64,000 bases of DNA, taken from contig JAHEEK010000002.1 in the NCBI GenBank assembly GCA_024640765.1, positions 124,001-188,000 on the forward strand, read 5' to 3'. The stretch comes from Nereida sp024640765. GTDB lineage: Bacteria > Pseudomonadota > Alphaproteobacteria > Rhodobacterales > Rhodobacteraceae. The notes beneath the pieces are model-generated. The model saw only the letters and a program-made list of their open reading frames with translations. It made no database searches and was not told the origin of the DNA. Positions 32,953 to 42,260 of this stretch are shown piece by piece. Numbering within the stretch: the stretch's first letter is position 1; each line of letters starts with the position of its first letter. The position numbers and the translations under genes are program-made.

Positions 32953-35565
32953 TTACTTTTTAGGGGCTGCTTTCTTTTTGGCAGCAGGTTTTTTCGCCGC
33001 AGCCTTATTTGCCGGGGCTTTCTTTTTCGCAGGCGCGCGTTTCTTCGTGCCCTTTTTGGCCTCTTTTTCGGCAATCCACTCAAGCGCCATATCGATGTTC
33101 ACATCTTCGGCGTTGGTCTCTTTGGGGATGGTCGCGTTTACTTTTTCCCATTTGATGTAGGGACCATATTTACCTTCGCGGATTGAGATGTTTCCGCCAT
33201 CGGGATGATCGCCTAAATCCTTTAGAACTTTGGCTGGCGCGCCACGTCCTCCGCGGCTGGCAACTTTTTCGGCCAACAGTTGAACAGCACGGTTCATGCC
33301 AACTTCCCAAACCTCATCAAGCCCCTCAAGGTTGGCATTTGTCCCGCCACGGTCCGAGGTTGTTTCGGCGTGTTTGAGGTACGGTCCGTAGCGGCCAATA
33401 TTGGCCCATACGTTCACGCCGTCTTCAGGGTGCGGGCCGATCAAGCGGGGCAGGGCAAGCAATTTGACCGTTGTCGCAAGGTCCAACTCCTCTGGCTTCC
33501 ATTCTTGGGGCACAGATTGGCGCGGTGGTTTTTTGTTGTCTTCTGTCACTTCGCCGCGTTGTGCGTAGGGGCCAAAGCGTCCTTTGTGGATCCAGATGTT
33601 ATCGCCTGCATCCTCACCCAACAGCTTACCTTCGGGAGGAATAGCGCTTGCTTCTGCCTCGGGGTCCGGTGGGCCGAAGGGGCGGGTGTATTTGCATTCG
33701 GGGTAGCGTGAACAGCCGATAAATGCACCACCGGCGCGTGCGGTGCGCATGGATAAGCGGCCCTGTTCGCAATTAGGACATAGACGTGGGTCTTTGCCGT
33801 CGCCTTCGTCTGGGAAGATATGCGGTGCAAGGACGTCGTTGATTTTCTCCAGCACATCCGTGATCGAGTTGTCCATAGCCTCATCGATCGTCGCTTTGAA
33901 GTCGCGCCAGAATGTATCGAGCAGCTTTTTGTAGTCTGCCTCGCCTGCGCTTACGTGATCAAGCTGTTCTTCAAGAGACGCGGTGTAGTCATAGCCTACG
34001 TATTTTCGGAAGTAATTTGTCAGAAAGGCAGTGACCAAGCGGCCTTTGTCCTCGGGGAAAAGGCGGTTCTTGTCTTTGCGCACGTATTCGCGGTCCTGAA
34101 TGGTTGTCACGATCGACGCGTATGTTGAGGGGCGGCCAATGCCCAACTCTTCCATCCGCTTCACCAGTGTCGCCTCAGTATAGCGGGGCGGGGGCTGCGT
34201 GAAGTGCTGCTCAGGGGTGACGGAGGTTTTCGCCATCGCTTCGCCTTCGTTCACTTGGGGCAGGCGCTTATCGTCATCATCTACAACAGCATCGTCATCG
34301 CGGCCTTCTTCATAGACTTTTAAGAAGCCTTCGAAAATCACAACCTGCCCTGTAGCGCGCAGCTCGACCTGACCATCGGCACTGCCAAAATCAACGGTTG
34401 TGCGCTCCATTCGGGCGGCAGACATTTGACTGGCGATGGTTCGTTTATAAATTAGGTCATACAGCTTGCGCTGATCCGCCTCGGTCACTTTGATGTCATC
34501 CGCGCTGCGCATCATGTCCGTGGGGCGGATACATTCGTGCGCTTCCTGCGCGTTCTTGGCTTTGTTTTTGTACATACGCGGAGACGCAGGGACGAAATCT
34601 TCGCCGAACTTGGTCTTGATCGCCGCGCGTGCTTCATGAACCGCTTCGGGGGCCATGTCGATGCCGTCGGTCCGCATATAGGTGATGAGACCAGCTTCAT
34701 AGAGACGCTGAGCGGCGTTCATGGTTTGCCGTGCGCCCATGCCAAACTTGCGGCTGGCTTCTTGTTGCAGGGTCGATGTCATGAACGGGGCAGAGGGGTT
34801 GCGGCTTGTAGGTTTGGCCTCAACAGACTTGACAGAGATATCGCGGCTGTTGATCGCTTGTTGGGCCAATTCGGCCTGCGTTGCGTTCTCAATGTCGAAT
34901 TTATCGAGCTTCTTACCGGCCAGAACCGTAAGGCGTGCTTCGACTGATTTTCCACGCGGTGTCTCAAGCAGGGCTTTGACTGACCAATATTCGCGGTTCT
35001 TGAAGACTTCGATCTCCATCTCGCGCTCTACGATTAGCCGCAGGGTGACTGATTGGACGCGGCCCGCAGATTTTGCTCCGGGTAGGCGGCGCCACAATAC
35101 GGGCGACAGTTTGAAACCCACTAGATAATCAAGCGCACGACGGGCGAGGTATGCCTCGACCAATTCCGTGTCAACTTGGCGCGGGTTCTGCATTGCTTCG
35201 GTGACGGCGGTTTTAGTGATTGCGTTGAACACGACGCGACTAACCGGAGTGTCTTTCTTAAGGATTTTGCGTTTGCGAAGGGCTTCCTCAAGGTGCCAAG
35301 AGATCGCTTCGCCTTCGCGGTCGGGGTCGGTCGCAAGTATCAAGTTGGGGTCATCTTTGAGCGCGTCAGCGATTGCTTTGACGTGCTTTTTGGATGCGCT
35401 TGCGACTTCCCACTGCATCTCAAAATTGTTCTCTGGGTCAACGGAACCATCCTTGGGCGGCAGGTCGCGCACGTGGCCGTAACTGGCCAAAACGGTGTAG
35501 TCGCTTCCCAGATAGCTGTTGATGGTTTTCGCTTTTGCGGGGCTCTCTACAACAACAACTGGCAT
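32953..35565 (-). CDS. topA: DNA topoisomerase I
   Basis: An 870-residue type IA topoisomerase that relaxes negative supercoils. The TOPRIM domain starts MPVVVVESPAKAKTINSYLG and contains ATDPDREGEAISWH; the catalytic tyrosine is Y296 in ITYMRTDG. A four-cysteine zinc motif (CPNCEQGRLSMRT...CSRYPEC) and several repeat modules (GRFGPYAQRG, GRYGPYLKHA, GKYGPYIKWE) follow, and the C-terminus is a Lys/Ala/Pro tail. It lies downstream of dprA, a common order in Rhodobacterales. Confidence 0.97.
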   Translation of the reverse strand: MPVVVVESPAKAKTINSYLGSDYTVLASYGHVRDLPPKDGSVDPENNFEMQWEVASASKKHVKAIADALKDDPNLILATDPDREGEAISWHLEEALRKRKILKKDTPVSRVVFNAITKTAVTEAMQNPRQVDTELVEAYLARRALDYLVGFKLSPVLWRRLPGAKSAGRVQSVTLRLIVEREMEIEVFKNREYWSVKALLETPRGKSVEARLTVLAGKKLDKFDIENATQAELAQQAINSRDISVKSVEAKPTSRNPSAPFMTSTLQQEASRKFGMGARQTMNAAQRLYEAGLITYMRTDGIDMAPEAVHEARAAIKTKFGEDFVPASPRMYKNKAKNAQEAHECIRPTDMMRSADDIKVTEADQRKLYDLIYKRTIASQMSAARMERTTVDFGSADGQVELRATGQVVIFEGFLKVYEEGRDDDAVVDDDDKRLPQVNEGEAMAKTSVTPEQHFTQPPPRYTEATLVKRMEELGIGRPSTYASIVTTIQDREYVRKDKNRLFPEDKGRLVTAFLTNYFRKYVGYDYTASLEEQLDHVSAGEADYKKLLDTFWRDFKATIDEAMDNSITDVLEKINDVLAPHIFPDEGDGKDPRLCPNCEQGRLSMRTARAGGAFIGCSRYPECKYTRPFGPPDPEAEASAIPPEGKLLGEDAGDNIWIHKGRFGPYAQRGEVTEDNKKPPRQSVPQEWKPEELDLATTVKLLALPRLIGPHPEDGVNVWANIGRYGPYLKHAETTSDRGGTNANLEGLDEVWEVGMNRAVQLLAEKVASRGGRGAPAKVLKDLGDHPDGGNISIREGKYGPYIKWEKVNATIPKETNAEDVNIDMALEWIAEKEAKKGTKKRAPAKKKAPANKAAAKKPAAKKKAAPKK

Positions 35566-35629
35566 GATGGTCCTAACGAGTTGGAAGGGAAATTAAGTTC
35601 GCACGTAGATGTGGTGGTGAGGGGGTGCT

Positions 35630-35663
35630 TGTCAACACAACTCGTACATGGGCGGTGTTGACA
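35630..35663. promoter_or_regulatory. Inverted repeat in the topA upstream region
   Basis: TGTCAACAC (35630-35638) and GTGTTGACA (35655-35663) are perfect inverted copies, 16 bases apart, between dprA and topA. The left copy read on the minus strand contains a perfect -35 hexamer TTGACA about 65 bases before the topA start, but the matching -10 is weak. It may be a promoter/operator or a supercoil-sensitive site. Confidence 0.4.
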
Positions 35664-35724
35664 GTATTCATACAAGGGTAACCTAACGTTAACATCACAT
35701 TAACAGGCGCGTTGTTTATGGTAC

Positions 35725-36948
35725 CTATGGCCGGTCAGGCGGCGCAGATATCATTCCCCCATGGTGACGGACGATGTGACCTTCGATCTCAAGCTCCAGC
35801 AGGGCTGCGCCGATCTGGGCTGGATCGTGATGGTTTTGACTGTGTGCGACATCGCGGGTTATCTGATCTTGGGCCGCAGGGGTTGGCCCGAGCCGTGAAA
35901 GGATTTGAGCATGCAAATCTTGCGTCGTTGGTTTGGGCGTTGATGCGGTGCTGACGCGCGTGTGTGACGTGGCTGAGTTTGTCAATGTGAGACTATTTTG
36001 CGCACTTGTAGTTTGCGGTTGTGCCGCAGTCTGCTGCGCACCAAGGACCTCCAACACATCGGCGGCGTTACGAATTAAAGTAGCCCCATCACGCAGCAAA
36101 ATGTTGCAGCCAGACGCACGTGCATCAAAGGGATGACCGGGCACGGCCAACACATCGCGGCCTTGATCGGCGGCGTTGCGAGCGGTGATCAAGCTGCCGG
36201 ACTTCGCGGCGGCCTCAACCACGATTACGGCCTGCGCCAAGCCGCTGATAATACGGTTGCGGCGCGGAAAGTGGCGTGCGGTTGGCCCAAGGCCCATTGG
36301 CATTTCAGAGAGTCGCAGACCGCGCATGGCAATATCGTGATGAAGCTGCGCGTTTTCAGTCGGATGTATATAGTCAACGCCGCCCGCTTGGACGGCAATG
36401 GTTTGTCCGCCTGATTGGCAGCTGCCCGCATCAAGGGCACTTTGTTGGGCGGCAGTATCAATCCCGCGCGCAAGTCTTGAGACAATTGTGATGCCGGCTT
36501 CAACCAATTCGCCTGCAATTTTTGAGGCAAGACGTACCCCAAGTGAAGATGCGTTTCGCGAGCCAACCATGGCGATACAGGGGGTTTGCAGCGCATCTAA
36601 GTTGCCCACGGCCCAAAGAACCGGCGGCGCATCAGCTATGGCTTTAAGGTGCGCGGGGTAGGCGGCCTCTGCTACGGTAAGCAATGTTGCCCCTGCGCGT
36701 TTAACTGCAGCAATTTCGGCAAGCACTACTTGTTTGGGGCACGCAACGTATCCACGCACTCCGGCTGCACCAGCAATATCAGGAAGAGCGTCGAGCGCAG
36801 TTTGCGCATCACCATGTTCGCCCATCAGCCGGTAGAACGTGGCAATACCAACCCGGCGAGAGCGTAAGAGACGGAGCCACGCGATGCGATGTTCCTCCGT
36901 GGTGGGTGGGAGTAGCGGGTGAGTGGAAGAAGGGGTGTCTTCGTTCAT
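35725..36948 (-). CDS. dprA: DNA-processing protein DprA, with altered key motif
   Basis: A 407-residue single-strand-DNA-binding RecA loader used in natural transformation. It has the N-terminal helical domain, the Rossmann-like core with MVGSRNASSLG, FPRRNRIISGLAQAVIVVEAAAKSGSL and ADQGRDVLAVPGHPFD, and a C-terminal winged helix (LSRLGPTPAAQDQITRDV). The usual SGLARGID-x3-H motif reads SRLARGIDTAAQ: Gly is replaced by Arg (one base, GGA to AGA) and His by Gln, and the following loop has several extra residues. It may be impaired. It lies downstream of tldD and upstream of topA on the minus strand. Confidence 0.92.
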   Translation of the reverse strand: MNEDTPSSTHPLLPPTTEEHRIAWLRLLRSRRVGIATFYRLMGEHGDAQTALDALPDIAGAAGVRGYVACPKQVVLAEIAAVKRAGATLLTVAEAAYPAHLKAIADAPPVLWAVGNLDALQTPCIAMVGSRNASSLGVRLASKIAGELVEAGITIVSRLARGIDTAAQQSALDAGSCQSGGQTIAVQAGGVDYIHPTENAQLHHDIAMRGLRLSEMPMGLGPTARHFPRRNRIISGLAQAVIVVEAAAKSGSLITARNAADQGRDVLAVPGHPFDARASGCNILLRDGATLIRNAADVLEVLGAQQTAAQPQTTSAQNSLTLTNSATSHTRVSTASTPKPTTQDLHAQILSRLGPTPAAQDQITRDVAHSQNHHDPAQIGAALLELEIEGHIVRHHGGMISAPPDRP

Positions 36949-37051
36949 CCGTCGCTCCGTCAGCTTATAGAATCACATCTACCGCGAACGGGTTAACGGA
37001 GCATTACTCTCCTTAAAGTTGTGGGAATATCCTTGTGCCGCATATGTCCGC

Positions 37052-38473
37052 TTATGTGGCCGACCCGCCCACCGTCAGGCCGCCAATCATCAAGCTTGGC
37101 TGTCCCACACCTACGGGCACCCATTGGCCCTGTTTGCCGCAAGACCCCATGCCCGGATCAAGGGCCATGTCATTGCCGATGCCGCGAATTTGTTTCATTG
37201 CGGTTGCGCCGTCGCCAATAAGGGTCGCACCTTTGACAGCCTCGCCCACAATGCCGTTTCGCACGCGGTAGGCTTCGGTACATGAGAAAACAAATTTGCC
37301 GTTCGTAATGTCCACTTGGCCGCCGCCAAAGCCCACCGCATAAATGCCGTCTTTGAGGTCTGCCACCAAATCGCCGGGGGCCGTATCTCCGCCCAGCATA
37401 TATGTGTTGGTCATCCGCGGCATGGGGATGTGTGCATGCGATTGACGGCGACCGTTGCCCGTGGGTTCAACACCCATCAAACGGGCGTTTTGGCGGTCTT
37501 GCATATAGCCTATCAGAATGCCGTCCTCGATGAGGACGTTCTTGGCTGATGGCGTGCCTTCATCATCAACGCTGATTGACCCGCGGCGATCAGGGATGGT
37601 GCCGTCATCAAGAACTGTCACGCCTTTCGCTGCGATTTGTTGGCCCATGAGCCCTGCAAAGGCAGAGGCACCTTTGCGGTTAAAGTCCCCTTCAAGTCCG
37701 TGGCCCACAGCCTCATGAAGCAAGATCCCCGGCCAGCCGTTGCCCAGAACCACATCCATAATGCCAGCGGGTGCAGGCACTGCGTCAAGGTTGACTAAGG
37801 CGACGCGTAACGCCTCGCGAACCATGGGTTGCCAGTGGTTCGGATCAATAAGCCCATTCATAAGATAGCGCCCGCCGCCGCCAACACCGCCGCTTTCTCG
37901 ACGCCCTTGGTCTTCTACGATTACCGAGATGTTGAGCCGTGCCATGGGGCGGGCATCACGGGTAATCGCCCCATCAGGGCGCATGATCTCAACTTCTTGA
38001 AATGAGGCTGACAAAGTTGCGCTGACTTGTACGATGCGGGGATCAAGGGCGCGGGCAAAGGCGTCAATTTCGGCCAACGTGTCTACTTTTGCCGCAAACG
38101 CGATTCCGTCGAGTGGGTTTTCATCAGTGTAGAGCTTTTTGTTGGTCCCTGCGGGTGCATCGGCCAATACCCCACCACCTTCACCAACGGCCAAGCGGGC
38201 GGTTTCAACGCAGCGCGCTATGGCAGCCTCAGAGATTTCAGAACTATGTGCATAGCCTGCCACTTCTCCGCGCACAGCGCGCAACCCGAATCCCTCTGAC
38301 CCATTATAGGAGGCGTTTTTCACACGGCCGTCATCAAAAACGATCGATTCAGTGCGGGAGCGTTCGAGAAAAAGTTCGCCGTCATCGGCGCCTGCGGTAG
38401 CGGTTTGCAGCTGTGAAAGCGCTGCATTTGCGTCTAAAGCTGTTTCAAAAGGGCGAAAAGGCGCGTCAGTCAT
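37052..38473 (-). CDS. tldD: Metalloprotease TldD
   Basis: A 473-residue TldD subunit. The zinc motif is HEAVGHGLEGD, and the conserved GFGGGQVDITNGKFVFSCTEAYRV and MLGGDTAPGDLVADLKDGIYA are present. TldD works with TldE (PmbA) to degrade unfolded peptides and process some modified peptides. TldE is not in the window, which is usual. Its start is only 24 bases from the FNR-like box at 38497-38510. Confidence 0.95.
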   Translation of the reverse strand: MTDAPFRPFETALDANAALSQLQTATAGADDGELFLERSRTESIVFDDGRVKNASYNGSEGFGLRAVRGEVAGYAHSSEISEAAIARCVETARLAVGEGGGVLADAPAGTNKKLYTDENPLDGIAFAAKVDTLAEIDAFARALDPRIVQVSATLSASFQEVEIMRPDGAITRDARPMARLNISVIVEDQGRRESGGVGGGGRYLMNGLIDPNHWQPMVREALRVALVNLDAVPAPAGIMDVVLGNGWPGILLHEAVGHGLEGDFNRKGASAFAGLMGQQIAAKGVTVLDDGTIPDRRGSISVDDEGTPSAKNVLIEDGILIGYMQDRQNARLMGVEPTGNGRRQSHAHIPMPRMTNTYMLGGDTAPGDLVADLKDGIYAVGFGGGQVDITNGKFVFSCTEAYRVRNGIVGEAVKGATLIGDGATAMKQIRGIGNDMALDPGMGSCGKQGQWVPVGVGQPSLMIGGLTVGGSAT

Positions 38474-38496
38474 AAGTATCCCTACGTGTGAAATAT

Positions 38497-38510
38497 TTGA
38501 TCTGGGTCAA
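38497..38510. promoter_or_regulatory. FNR-type box between tldD and coxB
   Basis: TTGATCTGGGTCAA matches the FNR/FixK consensus TTGAT-N4-ATCAA except for one base (G for A). It lies in the divergent intergenic region, about 158 bases before the coxB start and 24 bases before the tldD start. TATATT at 38548-38553 could be the coxB -10. FnrL-type control of aerobic oxidases by oxygen is well known in this bacterial group. Confidence 0.55.
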
Positions 38511-38667
38511 AAAAGCGTCCGTTTGCCGCAACGCCAAATCTTGAGATTATATTCAGGATATGGTTTTAAGCGCTCAGGATACAATTGGATTCCATGCGAT
38601 CGGTAGCTGACGCGTGGAAGTGGACCAGACGGAACAGACCGTCTTAAGACAACGGGAAGCAGATATA

Positions 38668-39588
38668 ATGCGTTTTTCGACCTTCATGGCGGCCTCTTTT
38701 GCCGCGTTCGTGGCAGGGCCTGCATTGGCTCAGGACTCAGAAGTAGTGCGCGGCGCACCGGTTGAGGGTGGCACAGGCTTTCAATTCGCTGCAACAGAAC
38801 TTGCGCGGGATCTTCAGTGGTTGGACGGTATGATCAACGTGATCATCGCGGTTATCGTGCTTTTCGTAACTGGTTTGCTGGTGGCAGTCGCTGTGCGCTA
38901 TAATCGCCGCCGCAACCCCGAGCCTGCGACATTCACACATAACTCACCTTTGGAAGTTGCGTGGACCGTTGTTCCGATCATCGTTTTGGTCTTCATCGGC
39001 GCGTTCTCACTGCCTGTCTTGTTCAAGCAACAAGTTATTCCAGAGGCAGACATCAACATCAAAGTAACAGGGTACCAGTGGTTCTGGGGCTATGAGTATG
39101 TGGACGAAGGTTTTGCATTTGACAGCTACATGATCGGCCAGCCCGCTACCGTGACCGATGCAGGCGAAGCCAATGGTGTGCAACCCTACATCCTTGATGC
39201 AGCGATGGAAGAAATGCTGGCCGAATACGGCTACACACGCAGCGAATGGTTGTTGGCAACTGACACGCAAGTTGTTGTGCCTGTGAACAAAACCGTCGTG
39301 ATGACCGTGACTGGTGCGGATGTGATCCACTCATGGACGATCCCTGCATTTGGCGTGAAGCAAGATGCGGTTCCGGGCCGTCTGGCGCAGCTGTGGTTCA
39401 AGGCAGAAAAAGAAGGCATCTACTTTGGCCAGTGTTCAGAGCTGTGCGGTAAAGACCACGCCTACATGCCAATCACTGTAAAAGTAGTGTCGGAAGCAGA
39501 ATACGAGGCATGGCTTGCATCTGCGAAAGAAGAGTACGCAGGCATCGCACCTGTTGCTACTGGTGACTACCAGATCGCTTCTAAGTAA
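38668..39588 (+). CDS. coxB: Cytochrome c oxidase subunit II
   Basis: A 306-residue protein (start ATG 38668; an in-frame GTG at 38614 adds residues that do not look like a leader). A signal peptide ends at GPALAQ; two membrane helices follow (MINVIIAVIVLFVTGLLVAV and AWTVVPIIVLVFIGAFSL). The periplasmic domain carries the aromatic patch TGYQWFWGYEY and the CuA ligands in DVIHSWT, GQCSELCGKDHAYM. It accepts electrons from cytochrome c for an aa3-type oxidase. Subunit I is not in this cluster. Confidence 0.97.
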   Translation: MRFSTFMAASFAAFVAGPALAQDSEVVRGAPVEGGTGFQFAATELARDLQWLDGMINVIIAVIVLFVTGLLVAVAVRYNRRRNPEPATFTHNSPLEVAWTVVPIIVLVFIGAFSLPVLFKQQVIPEADINIKVTGYQWFWGYEYVDEGFAFDSYMIGQPATVTDAGEANGVQPYILDAAMEEMLAEYGYTRSEWLLATDTQVVVPVNKTVVMTVTGADVIHSWTIPAFGVKQDAVPGRLAQLWFKAEKEGIYFGQCSELCGKDHAYMPITVKVVSEAEYEAWLASAKEEYAGIAPVATGDYQIASK

Positions 39589-39620
39589 CTTTCTGCCCTC
39601 CTTTTGTAGGGGGGTGGTTT

Positions 39621-39648
39621 AGGGTCGAACGGTTGGTTCGACCCTTTT
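39621..39648 (+). terminator. Hairpin terminator between coxB and ctaB
   Basis: A perfect 10-bp stem, AGGGTCGAAC (39621-39630) with GTTCGACCCT (39636-39645), loop GGTTG, then TTT. Placed within the gene cluster, it should lower read-through so that structural subunit II is made in excess over the assembly factors. Confidence 0.75.
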
Positions 39649-39665
39649 AACGAAGGGACCACCTA

Positions 39666-40610
39666 ATGACCGACGCTAGTCTGCAAACAGCTGCAAAGCC
39701 CGTTCAGGGCGAGGCAGAGTTCCGCGACTACTTCGCGCTGATGAAGCCGCGGGTGATGTCGCTCGTTGTTTTCACAGCACTCGTTGGTCTGTTGGTCGCG
39801 CCTGTAAGCGTGCACCCCTTCATTGGCTTTTGTGCCATTTTGTTTATCGCAATTGGTGCGGGTGCATCGGGTTCGCTGAACATGTGGTGGGACGCGGATA
39901 TCGATAGCGTCATGAAGCGCACTGCCCGCCGCCCCATTCCGGCTGGCAAAGTAACCCCAGGCGAGGCTCTGGCCGTTGGTCTGGCGCTTTCGGGCTTTTC
40001 GGTCGTCCTGCTGTGGTTGGCGACAAACGCCGTGGCCGCTGGTTTGCTGACCTTCACCATCTTTTTCTATGCAGTTATTTATTCGATCTGGCTCAAGCGC
40101 GCGACGCCCCAAAACATCGTGATTGGTGGCGCAGCTGGCGCGTTTCCTCCGATGATTGGCTGGGTGGTTGCTACGGGTTCGGTAAGTCTTGAAGCGGTAC
40201 TGATGTTCGCTATCATCTTCATGTGGACCCCACCTCATTTCTGGGCGCTGGCACTATTCATGAAGACCGATTACGACGATGCGCGCGTACCCATGCTGAC
40301 CGTGACCCATGGGCGCAAATCCACCCGCATCCATGTTCTTGTTTACACCCTTCTGCTGTTTCCCGTTGCCGTAGGAACTGCGTTCACCAGCATTGGCGGG
40401 CCGGTTTATTTGGCCGTGGCGCTGTTCTTCAATATCTGGTTCCTCAAGGGCGCCTTTGACATCTGGCGCCGCGATGAGGCGCAGGCCGAAGCAGACAAAT
40501 ACAAAGTTGAGAAATCAGTCTTTAAAGTCTCGCTTTATTACCTTTTTGCTCACTTTGGCGCACTGTTGCTGGAAGTGATGCTGGCACCATACGGTTTGGG
40601 AGGCTGGTAA
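39666..40610 (+). CDS. ctaB: Protoheme IX farnesyltransferase (heme O synthase)
   Basis: A 314-residue polytopic inner-membrane prenyltransferase. It joins farnesyl diphosphate to heme B to make heme O, the precursor of heme A. Motifs are NMWWDADIDSVMKRTARRPIPAG (first Asp-rich loop) and WTPPHFWALALFMKTDYDDARVPML (second). About nine hydrophobic segments are visible. The stop overlaps the start of the following small gene (TAATG). Confidence 0.97.
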   Translation: MTDASLQTAAKPVQGEAEFRDYFALMKPRVMSLVVFTALVGLLVAPVSVHPFIGFCAILFIAIGAGASGSLNMWWDADIDSVMKRTARRPIPAGKVTPGEALAVGLALSGFSVVLLWLATNAVAAGLLTFTIFFYAVIYSIWLKRATPQNIVIGGAAGAFPPMIGWVVATGSVSLEAVLMFAIIFMWTPPHFWALALFMKTDYDDARVPMLTVTHGRKSTRIHVLVYTLLLFPVAVGTAFTSIGGPVYLAVALFFNIWFLKGAFDIWRRDEAQAEADKYKVEKSVFKVSLYYLFAHFGALLLEVMLAPYGLGGW

Positions 40611-40804
40611 TGGGGCATTTCCGTCAAGAACACGAACTTCACACGCGCCGCTCGGGCCGCAACGGTGCTGTAGCACTGGTTTTGGTGGGGCTGATCGCGA
40701 TTGTTTTTGGACTGACCTACGTAAAAATCACTGGAGGCAGCAGCCTTGAGGGGTTTGATCATGCTGTTCGTCCGTCTGTCACAACCGAGGGAGATGCTAA
40801 GTGA
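40610..40804 (+). CDS. Small membrane protein of the oxidase cluster (CoxF-like position)
   Basis: A 64-residue protein with one membrane helix (GAVALVLVGLIAIVFGLTYV) after a charged N-terminus (FRQEHELHTRRSGRN). It overlaps ctaB upstream and ctaG downstream, so it is co-translated with both. Small single-helix genes in this position in alphaproteobacterial oxidase clusters are called coxF; I infer an oxidase-assembly role from position only. Confidence 0.75.
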   Translation: MGHFRQEHELHTRRSGRNGAVALVLVGLIAIVFGLTYVKITGGSSLEGFDHAVRPSVTTEGDAK

Positions 40805-41412
40805 CCGAAATGACTTCAAAGTTGAACACGGCAAAGAAGCTGGTCGGCGTTGTCGTGATTATGGGCGCTTTGGCGTGGGCCTCTGTTCCGCTCTATGATT
40901 TGTTTTGCCGTGTGACCGGCTACGGTGGCACCACAAACGCCAGCACGGGCAATACCGAAGGTGTTTTGGATCAGACGATTAAGGTGCGTTTCGACGCATC
41001 AACCGCACGGGATATGCCGTGGGAGTTCAAACCGGAGCAGCGCCAGATGGAGCTGAAAATCGGTCAAGACGGCATGGCCTTCTACGAGGCTTACAATCCA
41101 ACCGATAAACCAATCCGCGGGACTGCCAGCTACAACGTGGCGCCATATGCGGCCGGTGCTTATTTTAGCAAAATTCACTGCTTTTGTTTTGAGGAGCAGA
41201 TTTTGCAGCCCGGCGAACGTATGTCGATGCCGGTCAACTTTTACGTTGATCCTGACATCGTGAATGATCGCGAAGGCAAATATGTGCACACGATTACGTT
41301 GTCCTATACATTTCATATGATGGATGATCAAACGGGCATGGACGCTGATGATCAGCAGGCCGCTTTGATTGAACCAACACCCGAAACACCCCTGACATCA
41401 CAACTACAATAA
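40801..41412 (+). CDS. ctaG: Cytochrome c oxidase assembly protein CtaG (Cox11)
   Basis: A 203-residue protein with one N-terminal membrane helix (LVGVVVIMGALAWASVPLYDLFC) and a periplasmic domain with the copper motif HCFCFEEQ. It delivers copper to the CuB site of subunit I. The start is GTG 40801, overlapping the previous stop by 4 bases; an ATG at 40810 is a possible alternative. Subunit III follows. Confidence 0.96.
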   Translation: MTEMTSKLNTAKKLVGVVVIMGALAWASVPLYDLFCRVTGYGGTTNASTGNTEGVLDQTIKVRFDASTARDMPWEFKPEQRQMELKIGQDGMAFYEAYNPTDKPIRGTASYNVAPYAAGAYFSKIHCFCFEEQILQPGERMSMPVNFYVDPDIVNDREGKYVHTITLSYTFHMMDDQTGMDADDQQAALIEPTPETPLTSQLQ

Positions 41413-41433
41413 GACACGGAAAAGAGACACAAA

Positions 41434-42234
41434 ATGGCCCATGTCAAAAACCACGATTATCACGTTTTGCCTCCCAGTGTGTGGCCCTTAATCGGCGCAG
41501 TCACTGGCTTCATCATGCTTTTTGGTGCTGTTTTGTGGATGCACGAAAGCGGTCCTTGGCTCTTTCTGATTGGCCTCGTCGGCGTTCTTTACACCATGTT
41601 TGCTTGGTGGGCAGACACGATTGCTGAAAGCCAAGCGGGTGATCACACACCGGTCGTCATTATTGGTCTGCGTTATGGCTTCATCTTTTTTATCACGTCC
41701 GAAGTTATGTTCTTCGCGGCGTGGTTCTGGTCTTTCTTCAAACACGCGATGTACCCCATGGGCCCAATGTCCCCTGCAGTTGACGGTGTTTGGCCGCCCG
41801 CAGGTATTGAGACGTTCGACCCGTGGCACTTGCCGCTTATCAACACGCTGATCCTGCTGTGCTCAGGTGCGGCGGCAACGTGGGCGCACCACGCCCTTGT
41901 GCATGAGAACAACCGTAAAGATATGAAAAACGGTCTGATCCTTGCGGTAGTGCTCGGGCTGATCTTCACAGCCTTCCAAGCATATGAGTACACCCACGCG
42001 TCCTTCGGGTTTGCGGGTAATATCTATGGTGCGAACTTCTTCATGGCGACGGGCTTCCACGGTTTCCACGTTGTTGTCGGTACGATCTTTTTGCTGGTGT
42101 GTTTGATCCGCCTGCAGCGTGGTCACTTCACGCCAGAAAAGCACGTAGGTTTTGAAGCTGCCGCTTGGTACTGGCACTTTGTTGATGTCGTGTGGTTGTT
42201 CTTGTTTGCGGCCGTTTACGTTTGGGGCGCCTAA
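41434..42234 (+). CDS. coxC: Cytochrome c oxidase subunit III
   Basis: A 266-residue membrane protein with seven hydrophobic segments. Family marks are HVLPPSVWPL near the start, ITSEVMFFAAWFWSFFKHAM, the TGFHGFHVVVGTIFL motif and the C-terminal AAAWYWHFVDVVWLFLF. It stabilises the aa3 oxidase core and supports proton uptake. A terminator follows at 42261-42290. Confidence 0.97.
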   Translation: MAHVKNHDYHVLPPSVWPLIGAVTGFIMLFGAVLWMHESGPWLFLIGLVGVLYTMFAWWADTIAESQAGDHTPVVIIGLRYGFIFFITSEVMFFAAWFWSFFKHAMYPMGPMSPAVDGVWPPAGIETFDPWHLPLINTLILLCSGAAATWAHHALVHENNRKDMKNGLILAVVLGLIFTAFQAYEYTHASFGFAGNIYGANFFMATGFHGFHVVVGTIFLLVCLIRLQRGHFTPEKHVGFEAAAWYWHFVDVVWLFLFAAVYVWGA

Positions 42235-42260
42235 CCTCTCGCAATTTGCGATATTGATAC

